A stretch of DNA of 64,000 bases from NCBI RefSeq assembly GCF_019931065.1, contig NZ_JAIOUQ010000007.1, positions 183,623-247,622 of the forward strand, in the 5' to 3' direction. The stretch comes from Methanobacterium spitsbergense (lineage in GTDB: Archaea > Methanobacteriota > Methanobacteria > Methanobacteriales > Methanobacteriaceae). Below are positions 1-9,196 of the stretch, in pieces (position 1 is the stretch's first letter; each line of letters opens with the position of its first letter). The position numbers and the translations under genes were made by a program. The notes under the pieces were generated by a model, which worked only from the letters and a program-made list of their open reading frames with translations, did no database searches and was not told where the DNA came from.

Positions 1-413
1 GATATCTGCTGTTCGATTATTGATGTAACAATGGCCTCAAAGAATGTGGGTGTTGTAGGGCTGTTGAGACCTTTAAGCTTTAAAATAAGCTTCGACAATA
101 CATTTTCATTCTTTATATAATCATAAAAATCTTTGAGGTTGGAGTTTAGATTGAAAATCGAGATTACTTCATCTCTAACAAGTTCAATATCTCCTTTACT
201 CAGCTCATTATCAGGTTTTATAGTTACAGATAATTCTGGTTCATCAACAGATCCCAATGATTGTACCTCGATCAGGAATAAATGCTTATTTATATTGATT
301 ACCTGCCAATAAATCCCGTTTTCATATTTCTGAATTTGAGGATCTCCATCAGAAAATATAATTGCGCTTAATTCAAAGTTAAATGGAGATTGGGGGCGTA
401 TTTTTATGATCAA
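1..413 (-). CDS. AlkA-like DNA glycosylase (HhH-GPD family), 3' end outside window
   Basis: The minus strand is open from a TTG at 413 to the window edge, giving the first ~137 residues. A GGTGAT ribosome binding site lies 6-7 bases before the TTG, and an in-frame TAA directly precedes it, so this is the start. The N-terminal ~100 residues look like the beta-rich AlkA N domain, and the visible end (FFEAIVTSIIEQQI, about residues 124-137) matches the start of the helix-hairpin-helix GPD fold of 3-methyladenine glycosylases. Family members excise alkylated bases in base excision repair. The catalytic Asp and HhH motif lie beyond the edge, so substrate cannot be judged. It is divergent from the next gene. 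Confidence 0.72.
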   Translation of the reverse strand, partial: MIIKIRPQSPFNFELSAIIFSDGDPQIQKYENGIYWQVININKHLFLIEVQSLGSVDEPELSVTIKPDNELSKGDIELVRDEVISIFNLNSNLKDFYDYIKNENVLSKLILKLKGLNSPTTPTFFEAIVTSIIEQQI

Positions 414-696
414 TTACATCACCAGAAATTACATTTCTTTTAATTACTATTTTTTTTGCCAAAAATTTTTTCTTGATTATATATTGAATTCAATAATTCA
501 AATAGATTTTTGAATTTTATTATTTAATTTAACAATAGTTCAATGCTCCTTTAACTCTTGATGTCGATATACATGCACTTAAATCAGTTATAACAAGTTT
601 TTTAACTAATTTTAGATTTTTAACCTTTATATTGCCTTTTCAATAATTTTATATAGAAATTTGGACATAATAAATATAATACAGGGGGATGAAAAA

Positions 697-1014
697 TTGG
701 GAAAAGTTGAAATAAACAAGGAAAACATTAACAAATGTCTGTGCAAAACATGTCCAGTTCAAACTGACAGCAAGTGTTCTAAGGATAAACTGGACATTAT
801 AAATGAGAAATTGAAGCAAGAAGGTGATATTAAAGATATTATTAAACCAGAAGAAGAACTTCCACTTGTTTACTGTTCATTTGGAAAGGCTACATGTACT
901 GACCTTGCAAGCATGGAATTGTGTAAATGTACACAATGCAATGTGTGGTTGGATAATAATTTAGCTAATACCGAACCAATAGAATATTTCTGTATTGATG
1001 GTGCACCAAAGTAA
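697..1014 (+). CDS. small cysteine-rich DUF2769-like protein
   Basis: 105 residues from a TTG at 697 behind a GGGGG run (684-688); an upstream in-frame TTG at 661 has no binding site. It holds about ten cysteines in two blocks: CLCKTCP near residue 11, YCSFGKATC near the middle and CKCTQC followed by YFC near the end. The spacing suggests metal or iron-sulfur binding, and I recognise it as DUF2769-like. The same cysteine order recurs at the N-terminus of the glutamate-synthase-like protein at 55742-57241 in this window. Function is unknown; a redox or metal-carrier role is inference only. It appears monocistronic, with a T-rich stretch just after the stop. Confidence 0.7.
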   Translation: MGKVEINKENINKCLCKTCPVQTDSKCSKDKLDIINEKLKQEGDIKDIIKPEEELPLVYCSFGKATCTDLASMELCKCTQCNVWLDNNLANTEPIEYFCIDGAPK

Positions 1015-1401
1015 AAATATTTAAAATTTTTTTTATGTATACTCCCCAATTTAATAAATTTCCATTATTAACTTCCATTAAAATTAGTTATTTCTATTAA
1101 AATTTTCAATTCATGAATATTTCCAATAGAAATCTCATTATGAATTAGTGCCAATTTAAATCAAATTAGCTCATGTAATTTTAAATGATATTACATTAAC
1201 TTCATGTATAATTGAGCAAACCTTAACTTTATGATGGCACTTATACGAACTCAACAATCAAAGATATAAAACCCTATATAACACAACTACAATCAGATGA
1301 AAACACTTATATTGACATGTTTTGATTCAAATAAAAATTATAAAACTCGTCTTTATGATATTAAATATTTTATATGTTTTTAAAATAATAAATGGAGAAT
1401 G
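1015..1401. other. intergenic, no gene seen
   Basis: 387 bases between convergent genes. An eight-base T run soon after the upstream stop (around 1027-1034) may end transcription of the cysteine-rich protein. The rest is AT-rich with no supported reading frame, RNA or repeat. Confidence 0.6.
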
Positions 1402-1866
1402 TTAAAAGTTTAGTGTGTAATACTCGCCATCATGAAGTTGTATTTTCTTTATCAACCCTTTATTTTCCAATGCTATGATAAGGCTGTAGGTTTTTAGGCT
1501 TGTGAGTTTTAGTCCACCATAAAGCATATGGCCCTCAAGAAGAGTTTTTGATATCAGTCCAGATTCTCCTGCCACTTCTTTGATGATTTCAAATGCTTTT
1601 TCTTCTGTCTGATTAAGTTCTTCTTTTTTAACAGCTTCTTTTGATTCCCATACATTAATGTTGCCTGTTTCAAGAAGTTTAACTGTTCCATCCTGGTAAG
1701 ATATGATATTCTTACTATCCAACATCATCAAGATATCTTTAAGATCCATTTCAGATAAATCAAGTTCTAATTTGAGTATCCTATATGGAATACCATTCTT
1801 GTATTCATTCTGATAGTATTTTATCTGATTTAAAACTATATTTTCCTTACGTGTTATGTGAAGCAT
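1402..1866 (-). CDS. predicted winged-helix protein, two domains
   Basis: 154 residues. The N-terminal half (about 1-65) and the C-terminal half (about 85-154) each read as a short helical domain ending in a beta-hairpin: the first ends YQDGTVKLLETG, the second ends LIKKIQLHDGEYYTLNF. This is the usual look of tandem winged-helix DNA-binding domains. There is no clear ribosome binding site, but a TTAATATATT element lies about 25 bases before the ATG, so the mRNA may be leaderless. No effector domain is visible. It could be a transcription regulator specific to methanogens; I do not recognise a named family. Confidence 0.6.
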   Translation of the reverse strand: MLHITRKENIVLNQIKYYQNEYKNGIPYRILKLELDLSEMDLKDILMMLDSKNIISYQDGTVKLLETGNINVWESKEAVKKEELNQTEEKAFEIIKEVAGESGLISKTLLEGHMLYGGLKLTSLKTYSLIIALENKGLIKKIQLHDGEYYTLNF

Positions 1867-2265
1867 ACTAAGAATGGTATGTTAACAATATATTAAAGAG
1901 TTTCCGATGTGGGATTTTTAATGAATTCCATGGATTTAACACCCTAATGTTCAAATTATATACATATGATTTGTATTGATAAAAAAAATCTTAAGTATCT
2001 GCAAGCAAAACTTCCAGATAAGTAAACACAACTATTACATCAGTTAGATATGTATAAAAAAAAGATATTATTACAAAATAGAATGATTTGTTGATCTTTA
2101 AGGTTCATTTGAAGAACTCTTGAAAAAAAATGAAAACACATAATTTCTTTCAACATAATCACTTTTTTTAAATTGAATTGTCTCTAATAAAAATAAATAT
2201 CCCTAAAACTTATGTAATATTGATAATGTTTTACTTTAGAATTAAAATGATGGATGGTTCTCATA
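1867..2265. other. divergent intergenic region before the nurA operon
   Basis: AT-rich spacer between the winged-helix gene and nurA. It should hold promoters for both. I see a TATA-like stretch for the minus gene near 1887-1896 but no convincing single TATA box for nurA, and no other feature. Confidence 0.5.
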
Positions 2266-3333
2266 ATGATAGATTCTCTCTATGAAAAGGCTCTTGTAAA
2301 GAAAAATAACATAAACGCACGTATCAAAAGTGATTTTGATGATCCTAAATTTGATCCATCAAAATTCTGGAGAAACTATCGATTGAAGGAAGATAACAGG
2401 GAATTAACAATATGTGCTGGTGATGGGAGTATCAACAAAAAGAATTTTATGGGCTTTATTTTTTATGTAATCGATGCCGAATGTTTGATATACAACAAAA
2501 AGCTTCAGATTATTGAAAGTTCTGAAATAGATATCATACCACACCATCATTATGTTGATGATCGTTTGAGGAGTTATATGGGTATATTTGAGATTAAAAA
2601 TGCTTTGAATGCATTTGAAAAACATGATATTGATGTTTTTCTTTTTGATGGATCTATCCTCGGAAACCTAATAAGACCATTTCCATTGGAAAAAAAAATT
2701 ACTAATGATGTAAAAGAAGAAATTAAGATCAGATGTCTACCTGGACTCGAAAAAGAGTTGAAAAAGGAATTAGAACATTCAATAGTTGGAATAACTTCTT
2801 CTAAATTTGATGAAATAATTGGAGATTTTGAGAAAAAAACAGAAGCAATGATCTATCTGGAGAATCTTGAAAATCTAATGGTGATAAGCGAACTAATAAA
2901 AAATGAAGGGCCGGTAGTTGCGATATCCAAAACTTCAACCAGTAATGAATATTTCGAATCTGAGATACCAGACATGGCAATATTTGACAGATACAGTAGA
3001 AAAGAGGGATATTCTACACCTAAATATATCATTATTTCTACACAGGTTAAAAGAGAATTTCCCATTAAAAATGATTTCTTCCGAAGTTTAACCTTTACAA
3101 TATTCTATGCAAGGCTTGAGGATCATAAAAATATTCTGAAATTTGAACTTCCATATTATGCATCTGAAGATAAAATAAAAGATATTCTAAAGATTGTTAA
3201 AAGTAAGAGTGCAGAAGGATATCCTTTGCTTCTTAAAAAGGCTCATAATGATGTGGTCATAAGAAAAGTTGATCTGGAGAGGCTTTCAAAAATCATAGGA
3301 TTCATGGAGAAAAGCGGGAGGGAGATGTTATGA
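2266..3333 (+). CDS. nurA: NurA 5'-3' nuclease
   Basis: NurA is the nuclease that works with the HerA translocase and Mre11-Rad50 to resect double-strand DNA ends before homologous recombination. The NurA-fold metal-binding motifs are visible: GDGS near residue 52 and FDGS near residue 126. Length (355) is normal. I prefer the ATG at 2266 because GGATGG (2252-2257) sits at a good distance; ATG 2254 in the same frame is possible. The stop overlaps the herA start by four bases (ATGA), and herA, mre11 and rad50 follow directly, which confirms the assignment. Confidence 0.9.
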   Translation: MIDSLYEKALVKKNNINARIKSDFDDPKFDPSKFWRNYRLKEDNRELTICAGDGSINKKNFMGFIFYVIDAECLIYNKKLQIIESSEIDIIPHHHYVDDRLRSYMGIFEIKNALNAFEKHDIDVFLFDGSILGNLIRPFPLEKKITNDVKEEIKIRCLPGLEKELKKELEHSIVGITSSKFDEIIGDFEKKTEAMIYLENLENLMVISELIKNEGPVVAISKTSTSNEYFESEIPDMAIFDRYSRKEGYSTPKYIIISTQVKREFPIKNDFFRSLTFTIFYARLEDHKNILKFELPYYASEDKIKDILKIVKSKSAEGYPLLLKKAHNDVVIRKVDLERLSKIIGFMEKSGREML

Positions 3334-4877
3334 ATGATGATACTGATGGAGTTATAGGAAGGTGTATAGGAGAAACATCCCTAGTTGATGTGAGTTTCAT
3401 CTCCAAAGAAATGCCCAAAGTGGGGGAGTATGTTTCGTTGGAATACGACGGAAAAAATGTACTGGGAATGATAGAAGCCCTTGTAAGAGGGAGTGTATCA
3501 ATAAATAATGAGATATATGACCCTAAAACCATAGAAAAAATAAGAATGATCGAGGGTGACGACCATTACATAAGGGGTAAGGTTAGAATATTGGGAGATA
3601 TTGACAATGATCTTAGAATTCCAAGAACACCTGCACCACCTGGAACAGAAATAAAAGCAGCAGATTCTGCTGTTTTAAGTGAAATATTCCAGGTAGGAAA
3701 TTATGGTTTAAAACTTGGAAATCTTATTACACAGGATCAGGTATCAGTTGAGATTGATATAAACAAAATGGTTTCCAGACATCTTGCAGTTCTAGCAATG
3801 ACTGGGGCAGGTAAATCTAACACCGTATCCGTGCTTGTTGATGGTCTTTTAAAGGTTAATGGGAGTGTTTTAATTTTTGACATGCACTCCGAATATGTGA
3901 ATACAGAGTTTGGAGAAGGTAGAGTTAATATAATAAAGCCATTAATAAATCCGATTTACATGTCATTTGGAGAGATAAAAAAACTTTCAAACATACCTTC
4001 AAATGCCTATGTACAAGAAAGATACTTTAGAAAGGCTTATAGGCTTGCTCAGAAGGATCTTTCCAAAGGTTCGGTATATGGAAAGGATTTTATAGGACTT
4101 ATTATCAATAGACTTGAATCATGGCTTTTAGAAGAATCGGATGAATCTGAAGGTAAATCATCCAATGCATCTGATAGAAAATCAATAACAGATGTTTTAA
4201 ACAAAGTTGAACATATGCAGGATAAATATGGTAACATATTAAGCTTAGAAGCCAGCGATGTTATTGATAATTTAAAGGTGGGTAAAGCAAACATACTGGA
4301 TCTTGGTTCAGTTGATGAATTTGCATCGGATGTAGTTGTAAGTCACATATTAAGAACAGTTCTAAAGAGCAGAAAAGAATTTTTGAGAACAGGAACCGGA
4401 TTAGGTTTTCCAATATTCCTTATATTAGAAGAAGCACATATTTTAGCACCTCAAAACAGGACCACAGAATCAAAACTTTGGATAAGTAGAATTGCAAGAG
4501 AAGGACGTAAATTTTCTGTTGGACTTTGTATGGTAAGTCAGAGTCCAAAATCCTTGGATTCAGATGCTCTATCACAGGCAAATAATATGATAATACTAAG
4601 GTTAGTTGAACCCACAGATCAAAACCATGTTCAACGGGCTAGTGAAAATCTAAGCGATGACCTCATAGCACAGTTACCTTCATTGAACATTGGAGAAGCC
4701 ATAGTTTTAGGGCTCATGACTAAAATACCCACATTAGTAAAGATAGATGAATTCAAGGGAAAAATAACAGGTGGAGATCTCAACATAGTTGAGGAATGGT
4801 CAAAATCTGCAAAAAAAGAAAAAAAGACCCTGAAACAGCAAAAACAGGAATATGAAGAACTTGGAGGAGATTATTGA
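3330..4877 (+). CDS. herA: HerA hexameric DNA translocase/helicase
   Basis: 515 residues with an N-terminal HAS-barrel region (about 1-120) and a FtsK/HerA-like ATPase core. Walker A GAGKSNT lies near residue 158 and Walker B with LILEEAHIL near 365; the later SQSPKSLDSDALSQ stretch matches the conserved sensor region of HerA. HerA forms a hexamer that binds NurA and drives DNA through it. The start overlaps nurA by ATGA behind a GGGAGGGAGA site. A Ser/Asp-rich insertion near residues 265-285 is the only variable part. It is translationally coupled to both neighbours. Confidence 0.93.
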   Translation: MNDDTDGVIGRCIGETSLVDVSFISKEMPKVGEYVSLEYDGKNVLGMIEALVRGSVSINNEIYDPKTIEKIRMIEGDDHYIRGKVRILGDIDNDLRIPRTPAPPGTEIKAADSAVLSEIFQVGNYGLKLGNLITQDQVSVEIDINKMVSRHLAVLAMTGAGKSNTVSVLVDGLLKVNGSVLIFDMHSEYVNTEFGEGRVNIIKPLINPIYMSFGEIKKLSNIPSNAYVQERYFRKAYRLAQKDLSKGSVYGKDFIGLIINRLESWLLEESDESEGKSSNASDRKSITDVLNKVEHMQDKYGNILSLEASDVIDNLKVGKANILDLGSVDEFASDVVVSHILRTVLKSRKEFLRTGTGLGFPIFLILEEAHILAPQNRTTESKLWISRIAREGRKFSVGLCMVSQSPKSLDSDALSQANNMIILRLVEPTDQNHVQRASENLSDDLIAQLPSLNIGEAIVLGLMTKIPTLVKIDEFKGKITGGDLNIVEEWSKSAKKEKKTLKQQKQEYEELGGDY

Positions 4878-6022
4878 TGCAGTTTGTCCATATGGCGGAT
4901 ACTCATCTTGGTTACAGACAGTATGGATTATCAGAACGTGAAAATGATTTTCTTAATGTTTTCAATCATGCAATCGACGAGGTTGTAAATGAGAGACCAG
5001 ACTTTATTATACATTCGGGGGATTTCTTCGAATATTCAAGACCTCCAACCAAAGCATTGTTAACGGCACAAAATGGTATTTCAAGGTTAAAAAATGAAAA
5101 AATTCCAATATATGCAATAGCCGGTAATCATGATGTTGTAATGAAAAAAAATGCTATTCCTCCCCAAATATTGTACAAAGATTTTGGCTTAAAGATCATA
5201 AGTCCAAAAAATCCATTTTTCATAGAAAAAGATGTGTTTATAGGAGGGGCACCCTACTCATCTAAATATACTTCAAAACATCTAGTTGAACGGCTTCAAA
5301 CTATAGAAAAAGCATCTGGTGAATATAAAAAAACTATACTAGTACTCCATCAAGGAATTGACCGTTATATGCCCTATGAATATGAAATTAAGATAGGGGA
5401 AGTTCCACAGAGCTTCAACTACTGTGCCTTTGGACATATTCACGAGAGAATAGTGGATGATTTTGGAGAAGGAAAACTCGCATATCCTGGTTCAACTGAA
5501 ATATGGCGATCAAATGAAGTTGAAGGATATAAAAAGAATGGTAAAGGCTTTTATTTGGTAGATATTGGTGGAGATCTACCTGAAATTGAAAAGATAGATA
5601 TTAAATTGCCACGTGAGTTTTTAAAAGAAACAATACAATATACTCAACTACAAGAAGAAATAGCCCGTATAAATGCGATTATAATGAAATTAAAAGAAAA
5701 ACCCGTACTAAATATAATAGTTACAGGTGGAAACTTCAGCAGATCTGAAGTCTATGAAATTATTAACCAAGCGTTTTCAAACGAATGCCTTTCTGTTAGG
5801 TCGAAATACGTCCCAGATATACTTGACGAAAATCTTAATATTGCCAATATGGAGAGAGATGCCCTCAACATAAAAAGAATGATAAAAGAACATTTAAAAG
5901 ATTTTAACGACGAAAAAGTATCTGATCTAGCAACAGGATTACTTAAAGAAATGTCAGAGGGAGAATTTGACAAAGCAGAGGATATGACCAAAAATTTCTA
6001 CGAGGGACTCAATGATAATTGA
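4877..6022 (+). CDS. mre11: Mre11 nuclease
   Basis: Mn-dependent nuclease of the Mre11-Rad50 complex, which processes DNA ends. All phosphoesterase motifs are present in order: DTHLG near residue 8, GDFFE near 50, GNHD near 85, LHQG near 158 and GHIHE near 178. The ~380-residue length is typical of archaeal Mre11. The ATG at 4877 shares its A with the herA stop and has GGAGGA upstream; a TTG three bases earlier is less likely. The C-terminal ~130 residues should carry the capping and Rad50-binding segments. Its end overlaps the rad50 start. Confidence 0.93.
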   Translation: MQFVHMADTHLGYRQYGLSERENDFLNVFNHAIDEVVNERPDFIIHSGDFFEYSRPPTKALLTAQNGISRLKNEKIPIYAIAGNHDVVMKKNAIPPQILYKDFGLKIISPKNPFFIEKDVFIGGAPYSSKYTSKHLVERLQTIEKASGEYKKTILVLHQGIDRYMPYEYEIKIGEVPQSFNYCAFGHIHERIVDDFGEGKLAYPGSTEIWRSNEVEGYKKNGKGFYLVDIGGDLPEIEKIDIKLPREFLKETIQYTQLQEEIARINAIIMKLKEKPVLNIIVTGGNFSRSEVYEIINQAFSNECLSVRSKYVPDILDENLNIANMERDALNIKRMIKEHLKDFNDEKVSDLATGLLKEMSEGEFDKAEDMTKNFYEGLNDN

Positions 6023-8717
6023 AAGTATACATATGAAGAATTTCAAATCACATACAGACACCCAAATAGATTTTAACACGGGAATTTCCATAATAATGGG
6101 AGGAAATGGAGCGGGAAAATCCAGTATTCTCGAAGCTGTAAGCTTTGCACTTTTCAAACAGCATTCAAGTAAAAAAATAGACCAGCTCATTACAATTGGC
6201 AACAATAATAACAAGATGTCTGTGACACTTGAATTCACATCAAGTGGGAGAAAATACAGTGTTACAAGGGAACGCAGTAGAACCTCCTCAAAAGCCAATA
6301 TAATGATCAAAGAAGGTCAAAGTTTTCATCAACTGGCTTCTGGCGATAACCAGGTTACAAGAGAGATTCAAAGCATTCTTGAGATGGATGGCGATTTATT
6401 TCTTAATGCCGTCTACGTTAGACAGGGAGAAATTGCTGATCTTGTTGATAAAACTCCTGCTGAAAAGAAACAAGTCATTGGAAAACTTTTAGGTTTAGAA
6501 TCTCTAGAAAAAGCATGGAAAAATATGCTGCCTTTAGTTAATAACTATGAAATGGAAAAAATAAAATTAGAAGGTAAATTGGAAACATTAGATGGTTTAA
6601 AAAATGAAATAAACCTCAAAAATGCTGAAAAATTACAGATAAATAAAGATATTCAGGAACTATTCTCAAAAATAGAACAATTTCAATCTCAATTGGATTT
6701 AATCACTAAAGAGAAAGAAAAACTGGATAATGATAAAACAGTATTTGATGCTACGAAATCTACTTTGGAATCAAAAAAACTGATTTTAGAAAATTTAAAG
6801 GAAGATGAATCTCATCTTAAAATACAATTAAATGATATTAAAAATAAGGAAAATGAAATTGAAGCAATATTACCTAAATTACCAAAACTTGAACTTTTAA
6901 TAAAGCTTAGAGATTCATTAGAAAATTTAAGAAGAACACAGAGAGATGAAACTCAAATCAGTAACATAATTGAAAAGATCCACTTTTTCAAAGATCAAAT
7001 AGAAAAAAATGAGAAGTATTACTTAGATTATTCTGATTTAGAGGATCAAATTAACAAAATTGAAAAAGAAAGAACAAATTTTGAAGGATCAAGGGCTTTG
7101 CTTGAACAGAACTTGAATAGGAAGCAACAAACTATTGAAAAAATGGGAAGATCCCATGATAAAATAGTAAAAATTTTAAAAGAAAGCAATAAAACCCTTG
7201 GAACAAATTTTAGTTTAATTGAAGAATTTGAATCGTATATTAAATCTGAAAAACCTGTTATTGAGAAACTAATTGAAGAGTTTGACATTAAAATAAACAA
7301 ATTTAAAGAGGAAATATCTAATCTAAAAACTCAAAATCAAGACCTTAAAAAACCAATTTCTGAATTAGAATACGTAAAAGAAAAATGTCCGATTTGTAAG
7401 TCGCCAATTGACTCTGTTAAACGAGATGAATTAATTCAAGATTACTCTTCTAAAATAGAATCAAATAAAAATAAAATATCCAGTTTAAACAGTGCAGTTG
7501 AAGTTTTATCAAAAGATAAGCTGGTTATGGCGAATAAATATTCTGATATCTCTTTAATTAATATAGATGTATTAAAAGAACAGCTTGGAACTTTAGAAGA
7601 AGGTCAACACGATATAAAATTGATAAATGATAACATAAAAAAATTGGAAATTCAAGTTTTAACATTAAATCAGATAGATGAAAAAATTCATGAGAAAAAA
7701 GAAGCTTTAAAAGAGTTGAAACCTAAATATGAAGAATATTTAAGTGCAAATGGTTCATTGAAATCTTTGGGAGATTATGAAGTACAAAAAAATGATCTGA
7801 AAGAGATACAAGAGAATATATTCTCCATTAAAGAGCAGATCAGCAATTTAATTGAAGCTACTGGAGAAAGCATAGAAAATCTGGACGATGAAATAAAAGA
7901 ACTAGAAGGTACAAAAAATAAATATCAAAATCTTTTAGGTGCTATAGCATTGAAAGAATCTTCATTAAACAGAATGAAACATGTTCAAAATAGTATAAAT
8001 GAACTTGAATTACAGATCCAAGATCTTAAACTACAAATAGAAGAGATATCATTTGATAAATTACTTCATAATAAATTAATTCAGGATAGGGAGTCTAAAA
8101 ACCAAGAATTAGTAGATTTAAAAGGCAAAAAACAGGAGTTAATTGGAAAGGAAAGTGGGATAGTAACTGTATTAACAGACCTTCAAAATAAATTAGTATC
8201 ATACAAAAGCTATCAAAATGAAGTTAAAAAACTTAAAGACTTTATCAAACTTTTAAATTATATACGCGACATTTACAGTAAAGATGGAGTTCAAAAAGAT
8301 CTCAGAAATATTTCAAGACCTCTCATTGAACAGAATACAAGGGAGTTCTTTGAAAAGTTCAACTTTGAATATTCTGATATAAAACTTGACAATGATTATG
8401 ATGTAACTGTGTATGGCCCTGCAGGGGAAAGTAATTTAGATATGATAAGTGGCGGTGAAAAAATTGCTGTTGCCCTAGCATTAAGACTTGGAATTACCCA
8501 AACACTATCTGGAGGTAATCTAGAATTGATTATGCTTGATGAGCCCACCATACATCTAGATGCATACAGACGTCAAGAGCTAATAGATTTATTAAAGAGA
8601 ATGTCTATAATTCCTCAAATGATAATTGTAACCCATGATTCAGACTTGGAAGATGCTGCAGACAATATTTTAAGGGTAATTAAAGAAGATGGCGAATCAA
8701 AAGTATCTGATTTCTAA
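6012..8717 (+). CDS. rad50: Rad50 SMC-like ATPase
   Basis: 901 residues with the full Rad50 layout. The N-terminal ATPase half has Walker A (GGNGAGKSS, about residues 31-39). Two long coiled coils flank a zinc hook with CPIC near residue 458. The C-terminal half has the ABC signature SGGEK (about 812) and Walker B LIMLDEPTIHLD (about 840-851). Rad50 bridges and unwinds DNA ends for Mre11. The start overlaps mre11 by 11 bases, with GAGGG at 6002-6006. Codon use in the coiled coil is especially AT-rich, as expected from Lys/Glu/Ile/Asn content. Last gene of the operon. Confidence 0.95.
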   Translation: MIIESIHMKNFKSHTDTQIDFNTGISIIMGGNGAGKSSILEAVSFALFKQHSSKKIDQLITIGNNNNKMSVTLEFTSSGRKYSVTRERSRTSSKANIMIKEGQSFHQLASGDNQVTREIQSILEMDGDLFLNAVYVRQGEIADLVDKTPAEKKQVIGKLLGLESLEKAWKNMLPLVNNYEMEKIKLEGKLETLDGLKNEINLKNAEKLQINKDIQELFSKIEQFQSQLDLITKEKEKLDNDKTVFDATKSTLESKKLILENLKEDESHLKIQLNDIKNKENEIEAILPKLPKLELLIKLRDSLENLRRTQRDETQISNIIEKIHFFKDQIEKNEKYYLDYSDLEDQINKIEKERTNFEGSRALLEQNLNRKQQTIEKMGRSHDKIVKILKESNKTLGTNFSLIEEFESYIKSEKPVIEKLIEEFDIKINKFKEEISNLKTQNQDLKKPISELEYVKEKCPICKSPIDSVKRDELIQDYSSKIESNKNKISSLNSAVEVLSKDKLVMANKYSDISLINIDVLKEQLGTLEEGQHDIKLINDNIKKLEIQVLTLNQIDEKIHEKKEALKELKPKYEEYLSANGSLKSLGDYEVQKNDLKEIQENIFSIKEQISNLIEATGESIENLDDEIKELEGTKNKYQNLLGAIALKESSLNRMKHVQNSINELELQIQDLKLQIEEISFDKLLHNKLIQDRESKNQELVDLKGKKQELIGKESGIVTVLTDLQNKLVSYKSYQNEVKKLKDFIKLLNYIRDIYSKDGVQKDLRNISRPLIEQNTREFFEKFNFEYSDIKLDNDYDVTVYGPAGESNLDMISGGEKIAVALALRLGITQTLSGGNLELIMLDEPTIHLDAYRRQELIDLLKRMSIIPQMIIVTHDSDLEDAADNILRVIKEDGESKVSDF

Positions 8718-9196
8718 TATTTTGCGTCTTATACTTAATTCCAATTATAGGGCAATTAAAAATTATTAATTATTTTTTATTCATCATCTTTTTTTAATAA
8801 TCCAATATCCAAAAGTACAAGGCTTTTTAGTTCTAAAAACAGACATTAATCCATAGTTAATGAAATTTCCTATAAATATTTGAAATATAAGTTAATCACA
8901 AGATAAAATGAGATATAAAACAAATTCAAAACTGAACTGATATTTAAAGTCCAAATTTATGATAATGCCCACATATATGTCTCTTTATAAATTTTATTTT
9001 TATTCAATTCGTTTTTGACTTAATACTTTAGTCCATATTTTAAATAAATAAATTTTTATGTGCTTAATCCAATATTACCATTATACTTTGTTACTCTTAC
9101 TCCAAATTTTTTTTAATTTTTTATTGAGTAGAAGTTCAAAAATCAATATATTATTGATGTAATCATTAATTTGCATAAAGATTGGTGGGGGAATAA
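8718..9196. other. intergenic with T-rich probable terminator tracts
   Basis: 479 bases between rad50 and the kinase cluster. Two T-rich tracts at about 8774-8779 and 8790-8796 are the likely archaeal termination zone of the nurA-rad50 operon. The remainder is AT-rich with several TATA-like strings and no reading frame or RNA I can support. Confidence 0.45.
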
